A stretch of DNA of 61,701 nucleotides from Pseudomonas sp. M47T1 (GTDB taxonomy: Bacteria; Pseudomonadota; Gammaproteobacteria; Pseudomonadales; Pseudomonadaceae). The position numbers and the translations under genes are program-made. The notes under the pieces are model-generated. The model ran no database searches. It had not been told where the DNA came from and saw only the letters and a program-made list of their open reading frames with translations. Shown piece by piece: positions 39,872 through 47,423 of the stretch. Positions within the stretch are counted from its first letter, which is position 1. Each line of letters opens with the position of its first letter. The stretch lies in NCBI RefSeq assembly GCF_000263855.1, contig NZ_AJWX01000034.1, forward strand, positions 1 through 61,701. Reading direction: 5' to 3'.

Positions 39872-40504
39872 ATGAGCATTTCTGTAAGTTACAAAACTGA
39901 ATTGGGCGCTACCAAAATCAGCGACTATCTTCAAAGCTGGGAGACGGGTTTCGTGACGGCAGGACATGGTGCAGGTGCCACCGGCGGCTTCAATACCGCT
40001 GGGGGCATGTTCGCTGCGACTCATGGGGAACAATACGCTACGCCGAGCAAGGTTTCCGACTACGCGATGATCGCCGAAAGTGACTCGGCAAACGGCTTGA
40101 ACTATGTCTTCAGCCTGTTCGCCCCCACTACCTCCAACCTGAACCACTACCTCTGGGGCAGCCTGGACAACATCCAACTCGGCCAGGACCTCACCGGGGG
40201 CAAAGGCGCCACCTTCTCCCTCGCCGAAAACAACGTCTCCTTCAACGGCCTCAACCTCTACGCCCTTGAAGACGCCGGTCGCGAAGGCAACACCGTTCAG
40301 GAAGTCGTCTACGGCCTGATGAAAGGCAACGCCGACCCGCTGGAGGCCACTCTCAACAACCTGCTCAAGGACTACAACCTGTCCACCCACTCCACCTTCG
40401 ACCAGGTTGCCGCCGTTACCCCGGCTTCGGCGCCCGTGGCACTGCCAACCCTGGCGGCCGCCAATGTCGAGCAATCCTGGTGGGACTGGGCCTTCGCGGC
40501 CTAA
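39872..40504 (+). CDS. hasA: Secreted heme-binding hemophore, HasA family
   Basis: A 210-residue hemophore exported without a cleaved N-terminal signal. MSISVSYKTELGATKISDYLQSW is the family opening; His32 occupies the heme-ligand loop and Tyr78 (LNY) aligns with the Tyr75 ligand. His92 in NHYLWG matches the His83 that supports the Tyr, but six residues more separate it from Tyr78 than in Serratia or P. aeruginosa HasA. QEVVYGLMKGNADPLEATLNNLL and NSTFDQ-like HSTFDQVAA follow, and the C-terminus WDWAFAA fits the type I secretion signal. The first 240 bases are less GC-rich than the rest, in line with the neighbouring hasR barrel. Confidence 0.92.
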   Translation: MSISVSYKTELGATKISDYLQSWETGFVTAGHGAGATGGFNTAGGMFAATHGEQYATPSKVSDYAMIAESDSANGLNYVFSLFAPTTSNLNHYLWGSLDNIQLGQDLTGGKGATFSLAENNVSFNGLNLYALEDAGREGNTVQEVVYGLMKGNADPLEATLNNLLKDYNLSTHSTFDQVAAVTPASAPVALPTLAAANVEQSWWDWAFAA

Positions 40505-40520
40505 ACGCCAGGCGTAAAAA

Positions 40521-40550
40521 AGCGAGTGGAAGATTGCTCCCCCACCCGCT
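40521..40550 (+). repeat. Stem-loop between hasA and hasD
   Basis: AGCGAGTGG and CCACCCGCT form a nine-base stem with one mismatch, 16 bases past the hasA stop, with no T run. It may protect the hasA message or partly end transcription, so that the hemophore is made in excess over its exporter. Confidence 0.5.
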
Positions 40551-40682
40551 TCGCTGACACAGCGCTGTGACCCGAGGTTCTCTAGGCCGAGGTCATGGCG
40601 CTCTTGAATTGTGGGGAACGCCGGGCATTCCGTCAACGCCGCTCGGCGGGCTCCTGTGGATATCTTGCAAGGAATCCTCTGA

Positions 40683-42359
40683 ATGAATCGCTCTGGCAAT
40701 GAATTGCGCAGTGCGCTGGCGGCTGCCCGGCGTTCGCTGGTGGATATCGCGGTGTTTTCCGCGGTAATCAACCTGCTGATGCTGGCGCCCGCGCTGTACA
40801 TGTTGCAGGTGTATGACCGGGTGCTGGCTTCCGGCAATCAGACGACCCTATTGATGCTGACCGTCATGGTGGTTGGCCTGCTGGCGCTGATGGGCGCGCT
40901 GGACTGGTTGCGCGGCGTGCTGGTGATTCGCCTGGGCACGCGGCTGGAGCTGGGCTTGCACGCTCGTGTGCACGACGCCGCCCACGCCGCGCAGTTGCGC
41001 AACGGTCAGGGCGCAGCGGGGCAGGCGTTGCAGGATCTGGCCAGCTTGCGGCAATTCGCCAGCGGCACGGCGTTGTTCGCCGTGTTGGATGCGCCGTGGT
41101 TTGCGCTGTTTCTGTGGGTGATCTTCATGTTCCACCCGGCCTTGGGCGCCCTGGCGTTGGGCGGTGCGGTGCTGCTGGTGGCGCTGGCGTGGCTCAACGA
41201 GTGGCTGTGCGGCGGCCCGCAGGCGCGGGCCGGCCAACTGGCGGCCATGGCCAGCCAGCAAGCCAGTGCGCACCTGGCCAACGCCGAGGCCGTGCAGGCC
41301 ATGGGCATGATCGACGCCTTGCGTGGGCGCTGGCTGGCCCAGCAACGTGGTTTCCTGACGCTGTACGGCCTGGCGTCGGAACGTACGGCCGTGGTGGGCG
41401 CTTGGTCCAAGGGCATCCGGCTGGGCCTGCAATCGCTGGTGCTGGGGCTGGGTGCCTGGTTGGCCGTGAACCACCAGATCAGCCCGGGAATGATGATTGC
41501 CGGGTCGATCCTGATGGGCCGGGTGTTGGGCCCGATCGACCAGTTGATTGGCGCCTGGAAACAGTGGGGGCCGGCGCGCGACGCCTATGGGCGGTTGGTG
41601 CGCCTGCTGCAGGCGCACCCGCAGGTGCCAGACCCGCAGCGCCTGCCAGCCCCCAAGGGGGCGCTGGCGTTGTTCGGCCTGTGTGCCGCAGCGCCAGGGC
41701 AGGCGCACGCCAGCTTGCACGAGCTGGCCTTCGAATTGCCGGCAGGCAGTGTGCTGGGGGTGATCGGGCCATCCGGCAGCGGCAAGTCGACCCTGGCGCG
41801 GGTGCTGGTGGGGGTCTGGCCACCGTTGGCCGGCCAGGTGCGGCTGGACAGTGCGCAGTTGAGCCACTGGTCGCCCCGGCAGTTGGGGCCACAGGTCGGC
41901 TACCTGCCTCAGGACATCCAACTGTTCGCCGGCACGGTGGCGCAAAACATCGCCCGCTTCGGCCCGGCCGATGCCGACAAGCTGCTGGCGGCGGCGCAGT
42001 TGGCCGGCGTGCACGAACTGGTGCTGCAATGGCCTCAGGGCTACGACACGTGTTTGGGTGAAGGTGGTGCCGGACTGTCAGGCGGTCAGAAGCAGCGCAT
42101 CGCCCTGGCACGGGCACTGTATGGGTTACCGGCGCTGATTGTGCTGGACGAGCCCAACGCCAACCTCGACGAAGCCGGTGAGCGCGCCCTGCTTGCGGCC
42201 ATCGACCGGCTCAAGGCGCTGCAGCGCACGGTGGTGCTGATCACCCACCGGCCCAACGTGCTGACCCGCACCGATCATCTGTTGATGCTGCACGATGGTC
42301 GCCTGCACCGCTTCGGCGCTACCCGTGCGGTGCTGGCCGCCCAGGAGGTGGCGGCATGA
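40683..42359 (+). CDS. hasD: Type I secretion ABC transporter for the hemophore
   Basis: A 558-residue inner-membrane ABC exporter: six-helix membrane domain (residues 1 to about 300; LVDIAVFSAVINLLMLAPALYMLQVYDRVL opening typical of the PrtD/HasD/AprD group) and an ATPase domain with Walker A GPSGSGKST, signature LSGGQKQR, Walker B LIVLDEP and the switch His in LITHRP. It lacks the N-terminal peptidase of bacteriocin exporters. With HasE and HasF it moves HasA from the cytoplasm to the outside. Stop and hasE start overlap (ATGA). Confidence 0.94.
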   Translation: MNRSGNELRSALAAARRSLVDIAVFSAVINLLMLAPALYMLQVYDRVLASGNQTTLLMLTVMVVGLLALMGALDWLRGVLVIRLGTRLELGLHARVHDAAHAAQLRNGQGAAGQALQDLASLRQFASGTALFAVLDAPWFALFLWVIFMFHPALGALALGGAVLLVALAWLNEWLCGGPQARAGQLAAMASQQASAHLANAEAVQAMGMIDALRGRWLAQQRGFLTLYGLASERTAVVGAWSKGIRLGLQSLVLGLGAWLAVNHQISPGMMIAGSILMGRVLGPIDQLIGAWKQWGPARDAYGRLVRLLQAHPQVPDPQRLPAPKGALALFGLCAAAPGQAHASLHELAFELPAGSVLGVIGPSGSGKSTLARVLVGVWPPLAGQVRLDSAQLSHWSPRQLGPQVGYLPQDIQLFAGTVAQNIARFGPADADKLLAAAQLAGVHELVLQWPQGYDTCLGEGGAGLSGGQKQRIALARALYGLPALIVLDEPNANLDEAGERALLAAIDRLKALQRTVVLITHRPNVLTRTDHLLMLHDGRLHRFGATRAVLAAQEVAA

Positions 42360-43624
42360 ACCACGATCAACCGCTCACCGACGACCGGCGCCCGGCGCGC
42401 CTGGGGTGGGCGTTGCTGGTATTGGGCCTGGGCGGCTTTCTGGCCTGGGCCTTGTGGGCGCCGCTGGACCAAGGCGTGGCGGTGTCCGGCGTGCTCACGG
42501 TAGTGGGCCAGCGTCAGACCGTGCAACACCCGGTGGGCGGTGTGCTGGAAAGCATCGAGGTACAGGACGGCCAGGGGGTGGAGGCGGGGCAGGTGTTGAT
42601 GCGCCTGGCGCAGCCGACCTTGCTCAGCCAGGTGCAGAACCTGCGCAGCCAGTGGCAGGCGGCGCAGGCCAAGGCGGCGCGCCTGGCTGCTGAACAGCTG
42701 GGTGGCGCGCTGGTCTTTCCCGAAGGCCTGGGCCCGCAGGCGCAGGCCATGCAACGCCAGGTGCATGACAGCCGCGTGGTCAGCCTGCACAGCGAGCGCG
42801 CGGCATTACAGGCGGGCATTGAGGGCAGCAAAGCGCAATTGCGCGGCCTGGGGGCGTCATTGCGCAGCCTGCGGGCCCAGCATGGCAGCTTGCAGGCGCA
42901 ACTGGTCAGCCTGCGCAGACTGGCCGCCCAGGGCCATGTCAGCCGTCACCGGGTGGGCGTGGATGAACGTCAGCTGGCACAGTTGGCGGCGGCTATCAGT
43001 GTGGACGAGGGGCGCGCAGGGTTATTGCGCCGGCAGATAGACGAGCAGCGCCTGCGCCATGGCCACCTTGAACAGGCATTCCGGCGCGATGCCAGCAGCC
43101 AACTGGCCGATACCCGCCAGTTGGCGGAAGACCTTCGCCACCGGCTGGTGGTGGCCGAGCAGGAACTGGCCGCCAGCACTCTGGTGGCGCCGGTGGCGGG
43201 GCAGGTCAGCGGCCTGCAGGTCAGCACCCTGGGCGAGGTGGTCAAACCGGCGCAGGTGCTGTTGCACATCGTGCCCAGCCAGCGCCCGCTGCAAGTGGAG
43301 GCGCGGGTACCGGTGGCCATGGTCGACAAGGTGCGCGTCGGCCTGCCCGTAGAGTTGCTGTTTCCGGCCTTCAACCTGAGCACCACGCCGCGGGTTGCGG
43401 GGGTGGTCACCCTGATAGGAGCAGACCGCCAACAGGATGAGCGCACCGGCGACCCCTTCTACCTGATGCGCGCCGAAGTGGCCGGCCAGGCGCGACTGGC
43501 CGGCCTGACCTTGCAGCCCGGCATGCCGGTGGAGGCCTTTGTGCGCACCGGTGAGCGTTCGCTGCTCAACTATTTGCTCAAACCGTTACGCGATCGCAGC
43601 CGACTGGCGCTGGTGGAGGAATGA
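42356..43624 (+). CDS. hasE: Type I secretion membrane-fusion protein (HlyD/PrtE family)
   Basis: A 422-residue adaptor with one N-terminal membrane helix (LGWALLVLGLGGFLAWALWAPL), a lipoyl-like half (VAVSGVLTVVGQRQTVQHPVGGVLESIEVQDGQGVEAGQVLMRL), a long coiled-coil hairpin (about 90-250), the second lipoyl half (ASTLVAPVAGQVSGLQVSTLGEVV) and a beta-barrel domain. It bridges HasD to the outer-membrane channel HasF. It overlaps both neighbours by four bases, so the three exporter genes are translationally coupled. Confidence 0.93.
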   Translation: MNHDQPLTDDRRPARLGWALLVLGLGGFLAWALWAPLDQGVAVSGVLTVVGQRQTVQHPVGGVLESIEVQDGQGVEAGQVLMRLAQPTLLSQVQNLRSQWQAAQAKAARLAAEQLGGALVFPEGLGPQAQAMQRQVHDSRVVSLHSERAALQAGIEGSKAQLRGLGASLRSLRAQHGSLQAQLVSLRRLAAQGHVSRHRVGVDERQLAQLAAAISVDEGRAGLLRRQIDEQRLRHGHLEQAFRRDASSQLADTRQLAEDLRHRLVVAEQELAASTLVAPVAGQVSGLQVSTLGEVVKPAQVLLHIVPSQRPLQVEARVPVAMVDKVRVGLPVELLFPAFNLSTTPRVAGVVTLIGADRQQDERTGDPFYLMRAEVAGQARLAGLTLQPGMPVEAFVRTGERSLLNYLLKPLRDRSRLALVEE

Positions 43625-44949
43625 TGAGGCGTCGGCTGTTTTTTACCCTGCTTTGCCTGGCTGTTGCTCCGGGCGCCCAGGCCTTGGGCTTGCTCGATGC
43701 CTACCAGTTGGCGCAGCGCAATGACCCCGCCTGGCTGGCTGCCGAGCCGGCCCGTGAAGCGGGGGGGGCACAGCGTCAGATTGGCCGTGCGGCGCTGCTG
43801 CCAACCCTGAGCTGGGGGTACACCACGTCGCGCAATCAGTCCGAGGTCAGCAGCCAGGGCAACCCGTCTCAAGCCCGTGACTATCGCAGCCAGGCCGCTA
43901 CTCTCAGCTTGCAACAACCCTTGCTCGACTTCGAAGCCCTGGCGCGTTATCGCCAGGGCAATGCCCAGGCCACCATGGCCGAGTTGCAGTGGCAGGCTGA
44001 CCGCCAGGCGTTGTTGGCGCGGGTGGTGCGGTTGTACAGCAATGCCCTGCTGGCGGCGCAGCGCAGCCATTTGAGCCGCGAGCGCAAGCACGCGTTGGGC
44101 GAGCGGCTGGCGCTCAACCAGCGTTTGTGGGACGGCGGTGAAGGGACCCACACCGATGTGCTGGAAACCCAGGCCAGGCTGAACCTGGCACTGGCCGAGC
44201 AGATCGAGGCGCTGGATGCTCAGGATGCCGCTGAGCGCGCCTTGCAGGGCATTCTCGGCCAGCCGGTGGCGTTGCAGCGTCTGCACGCGCTGGTTGACGA
44301 CTTCCAGCCGGCGCCGTTGCTGCCGGCCGGCTTCGACGCTTGGCAGCAATTGGCCTTGCAGCATAATCGGCAACTGGCGGCGCGGCAGCAGGGCCTGGCA
44401 GTGGCGGAACAGGAAGTGCAGCGCCAGCGCGCGGGGCACCTGCCCAAGCTGGGCCTGTACGCCAGCAGCCGTCAATCGCGGTCGGAATCGGAAACCACCT
44501 ACCAACAGGCCATCGACACCCACAGCGTGGGGCTGCAATTGACCGTGCCCTTGTTTGCCGGCGGTGGCGTCAGCGCGGCCACACGCCAGGCCAGCAGCCG
44601 CCTGGCCCAGGCCCGTCATGAACTGGACGGCCAGACGCTGGAAACCCTGGATGCCCTGCGCCGACATTACAACGCCTCCCGCAATGGCGCGGCGCGTGTC
44701 CAGGCCTACCGGCTGGCCGCCGACAGCGCGGCCGCGCAGGTGCAGGCCACGCGCAACAGCCTGTTGGGCGGCGAACGCATCAACCTCGATGTGCTCGACG
44801 CCGAGCAGCAACTGTTCCGCGCCCGGCTGCAGTTGCGTGAAGCACAGCACGCGTCTCTGTTGGCCTCGGTGGACCTCAAGGCGGCCGCAGGAATCCTGGA
44901 CGAGGCGGATCTGCACGAGGCCGCCGTGCATTTCCGAAGGGGTACGTAG
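43621..44949 (+). CDS. hasF: TolC-family outer-membrane channel for hemophore secretion
   Basis: A 442-residue outer-membrane efflux protein with a signal peptide ending APGAQA and the opening LGLLDAYQLAQRNDPAWLAA typical of TolC/PrtF/AprF. Two OEP repeats follow, with long coiled segments and the motif LQLTVPLFAGGGVSAATRQA, then GGERINLDVLDAEQQLFRARLQL. It is the outer-membrane exit of the HasDEF channel. It is the last gene of the has operon; a family A repeat follows at 44967. Confidence 0.92.
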   Translation: MMRRRLFFTLLCLAVAPGAQALGLLDAYQLAQRNDPAWLAAEPAREAGGAQRQIGRAALLPTLSWGYTTSRNQSEVSSQGNPSQARDYRSQAATLSLQQPLLDFEALARYRQGNAQATMAELQWQADRQALLARVVRLYSNALLAAQRSHLSRERKHALGERLALNQRLWDGGEGTHTDVLETQARLNLALAEQIEALDAQDAAERALQGILGQPVALQRLHALVDDFQPAPLLPAGFDAWQQLALQHNRQLAARQQGLAVAEQEVQRQRAGHLPKLGLYASSRQSRSESETTYQQAIDTHSVGLQLTVPLFAGGGVSAATRQASSRLAQARHELDGQTLETLDALRRHYNASRNGAARVQAYRLAADSAAAQVQATRNSLLGGERINLDVLDAEQQLFRARLQLREAQHASLLASVDLKAAAGILDEADLHEAAVHFRRGT

Positions 44950-44966
44950 GCGCGGCGGGGCGGTCA

Positions 44967-45063
44967 TGCGTCGCCAGGCGGCGAAAAGGTCCGCAGGACC
45001 TTCAAAGGTGTATGGCCGATCGCAGGCGTGCGTTGCGCGCCTTCGCAGCCTGGCGGCAGCTCC
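44967..45063. repeat. Palindromic intergenic repeat, family A
   Basis: CGTCGCCAGGCGGCGAAAAG with nested GGTCCGCAGGACC and a closing CTTCGCAGCCTGGCGGCAGC. It separates the convergent hasF and LysR genes. Confidence 0.7.
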
Positions 45064-45075
45064 AGGCCTTCGCCG

Positions 45076-45960
45076 TTATGGCGCCATATGGGTAATCATG
45101 AATTCGATGAACGCCCGGGTCTTCTGCGGCACGCGCCGCGCCGACGGGTATACGGCATTGATGCTGATGGGCGGTGCCTGCCAGTCACACATCACCGCCA
45201 CCAGGCGGCCGGCCGCCAACGCGTCCTCAACGATGAACGAAGGCAGCAGCGCGATGCCCATGCCGCCTTCTGCCGCGGTGGCCAGCAGGTCGCCGTTGTT
45301 GGCGTGCAGCGGGCCGGTTACGTGTACGCGCTGGGTTTCGCGGCCGTTGCTCAGTTGCAGGCTGACGCCACTCTGCAAATAGCCGTAGTTCAGGCACTGG
45401 TGCCCCGCCAGGTCGCGGGGCACCTGCGGGGTGCCATGGCGCGCCAGGTAGTCGGGAGAGGCCACCAGCACCCGCGGGGCCGGAGCCAGTTGCCTGGCCA
45501 CCATGCTCGAATCGCCCAGGCTGGCGATTCGGATGGTCACGTCGAAGCCGCCCCGTACCGGGTCCACCTGCTGGTCGCTGAGCACCAATTGCAATTCGAT
45601 CTGCGGGTGCAGTTGATGAAAAAGCGGCACAAGCCTGCCCAACTTGCGCAAACCGAACGACATGGGCGCGTTTACCCGCAGCACCCCCCGCGCCTCGCCC
45701 AGGCCGCTACGTGCGCGCTGTTCGGCCTCGTCCACCGAAGCCAGTACCTCGCGCACCGCGTCGTAGTACTCAGCCCCGGCTTCGGTCAGGTGCAGGCTGC
45801 GGGTGGTGCGTTGCAGCAACTGCACCCCCAGGTCGTCTTCCAGTGCCTGAATCTGCTTGCTGATTTTCGAGCGCGGCACATCCATGGCCCGGGCGGCCGC
45901 CGCGAAGCCGTTTTCATTAACGGTGGTAACAAAAGCGCGCATGGCGTCGAAGCGATCCAT
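45076..45960 (-). CDS. LysR-family transcriptional regulator
   Basis: A 294-residue LysR regulator. MDRFDAMRAFVTTVNENGFAAAARAMDVPRSKISKQIQALEDDLGVQLLQRTTRSLHLTEAG is the canonical winged helix start; the rest is the periplasmic-binding-like effector domain of the branch that includes many stand-alone CrgA/DmlR-like regulators. The ATG at 45960 begins this domain; the open frame extends further upstream but without support. It is divergent from the operon at 46123 with 162 bases between, containing LysR-type A+T-rich sequence (ATTGAGAATAATTGATT), so it likely controls that operon. Confidence 0.9.
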   Translation of the reverse strand: MDRFDAMRAFVTTVNENGFAAAARAMDVPRSKISKQIQALEDDLGVQLLQRTTRSLHLTEAGAEYYDAVREVLASVDEAEQRARSGLGEARGVLRVNAPMSFGLRKLGRLVPLFHQLHPQIELQLVLSDQQVDPVRGGFDVTIRIASLGDSSMVARQLAPAPRVLVASPDYLARHGTPQVPRDLAGHQCLNYGYLQSGVSLQLSNGRETQRVHVTGPLHANNGDLLATAAEGGMGIALLPSFIVEDALAAGRLVAVMCDWQAPPISINAVYPSARRVPQKTRAFIEFMITHMAP

Positions 45961-46122
45961 CAGTGTCCCCAAAATGGAATCAATTATTCTCAATTCTATG
46001 GGATTGTCGCTAATGTTGCACGCGCCTACATTAGCACCAAGCCGGACGCACACACCTCCCCACGACGGGAACAGCGCCAGCCACCCCAAACCGAATGCTC
46101 GACATCTGAAAAGGAATACACC

Positions 46123-46767
46123 ATGTCCATCCGCGAACTGCTGAACCCGTCCAACGCCGCCCTGATACTGATCGACCACCAGCCACAAATGGCCTTCGGC
46201 GTGCAGTCCATCGACCGCCAGACCCTGAAGAACAACACCGTGGGCCTGGCCAAGGCCGCCAAGATTTTCAACGTGCCAACGATCTACACCTCGGTGGAAA
46301 CCGAAAGCTTCAGCGGTTTCATCTGGCCCGAGCTGCTGGGCGTGAACCCTGGCCAGAAGCCCATCGAGCGCACTTCGATGAACAGCTGGGAAGACGCCAA
46401 GTTCGTGGAAGCGGTAAAAGCCACCGGCCGCAAGAAGCTGATCATTGCCGCCCTGTGGACTGAAGTGTGCCTGACCTTCCCGGCGCTGGAAGCCATGGCC
46501 GAAGGCTACGAGGTGTACATCGTCACCGACGCCAGTGGCGGCACCACCCAGGAAGCTCATGACATGTCGGTGCAGCGCATGATTCAGGCAGGCGCAGTGC
46601 CGGTGACCTGGCAACAAGTGCTGCTCGAGTTCCAGCGTGACTGGGCGCACAAAGACACCTACGACGCGGTCATGGGCCTGGTGCGCGAGCACAGCGGTGC
46701 CTACGGCATGGGCGTGGATTACGCCTACACCATGGTGCACAAGGCGCCTCAACGCCAAGTCAACTAA
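46123..46767 (+). CDS. Isochorismatase-like (cysteine) hydrolase, YcaC group
   Basis: A 214-residue hydrolase of the isochorismatase superfamily. ALILIDHQPQMAFGV supplies the catalytic Asp, and AALWTEVCLTFPALEAMAEGY the catalytic Cys; a basic residue in GQKPIERTSMNSW is near the expected Lys position. Close relatives (YcaC) form octamers and have no settled substrate. AAGGAA precedes the ATG. It is first in an operon with a monooxygenase-like membrane protein and an amidohydrolase, which suggests amide or N-formyl breakdown, but the substrate is not known. Confidence 0.87.
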   Translation: MSIRELLNPSNAALILIDHQPQMAFGVQSIDRQTLKNNTVGLAKAAKIFNVPTIYTSVETESFSGFIWPELLGVNPGQKPIERTSMNSWEDAKFVEAVKATGRKKLIIAALWTEVCLTFPALEAMAEGYEVYIVTDASGGTTQEAHDMSVQRMIQAGAVPVTWQQVLLEFQRDWAHKDTYDAVMGLVREHSGAYGMGVDYAYTMVHKAPQRQVN

Positions 46768-46831
46768 GCTCAGCGCCCGGGGCCGACAGGCCCCGGTTCG
46801 CCTTCCCGCACGGGTGTGAAAGGAGTCAGGC

Positions 46832-47398
46832 ATGAACATCGAAATGGCAGATGGCGTGGTTACCTTGCTGGTTCGCCACCGCGTCAGCAAAGGTTGCGAA
46901 TCGGCTTACGAAGAATGGCTGCGTCGCATCATCGGTACCGCCCGCAGCTACCCCGGCCACCTGGGCATTGATGTCATGCGTGGCAACAGCGGCGGCCTGC
47001 AACTGTTCACCAGCGTGCTGCGCTTCGCCAGCACCGAGCAGCTGCAAACCTGGCTTGATTCCAGCGACCGCCAGCGCCTGGTGGACGAAGCCAAGCCCAT
47101 GCTGGCAGACGGCGACCAGCTTGAAATCAACAACGACCGCGAATTCTGGTTCACCCCCGTGGACGCCGGCACCCCCCAGCCTCCGCGCTGGAAGCAGGCT
47201 TGCGTGACCTTCATGGTCATCCTGCCGCTGAGTTTCATCGTGCCGCTGTTATGGGGCCCGGTCTTCAAGCTGATTCCCTGGCTGGGCGGCTACGCCCCGG
47301 CCAACATCGTCATCACCCTGAGCGTGGTACTGCTGGTGGTCTACGTGTTCATGCCACGGGCCACCCGCTGGCTGAGCGGCTGGCTGCAAGCCCGTTGA
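46832..47398 (+). CDS. Antibiotic-biosynthesis-monooxygenase-like domain with two membrane helices
   Basis: A 188-residue protein. Residues 1-95 form an ABM-type ferredoxin-like domain (VVTLLVRHRVSKGCESAYEEWLRRIIGTARSYPGHLGIDVMR); two hydrophobic helices follow (VTFMVILPLSFIVPLLWGPVF and IVITLSVVLLVVYVFMP). The same architecture is widespread as uncharacterised proteins. Whether it has monooxygenase activity is unknown; the membrane tail suggests the domain works at the inner face of the membrane. It lies 64 bases after the hydrolase and 25 before the amidohydrolase. Confidence 0.82.
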   Translation: MNIEMADGVVTLLVRHRVSKGCESAYEEWLRRIIGTARSYPGHLGIDVMRGNSGGLQLFTSVLRFASTEQLQTWLDSSDRQRLVDEAKPMLADGDQLEINNDREFWFTPVDAGTPQPPRWKQACVTFMVILPLSFIVPLLWGPVFKLIPWLGGYAPANIVITLSVVLLVVYVFMPRATRWLSGWLQAR

Positions 47399-47423
47399 AC
47401 CCACTACAACAAGGAATGCTGTC

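Noticed and set aside
40505..40682. Missing hasB (dedicated TonB) in the has operon
   Set aside because: Not all has loci include hasB, and a housekeeping TonB can serve, so its absence is not treated as a defect.
45961..46890. Long minus-strand frame extending upstream of the LysR gene
   Set aside because: It is the mirror of the isochorismatase-like gene and only the part from 45960 encodes LysR.
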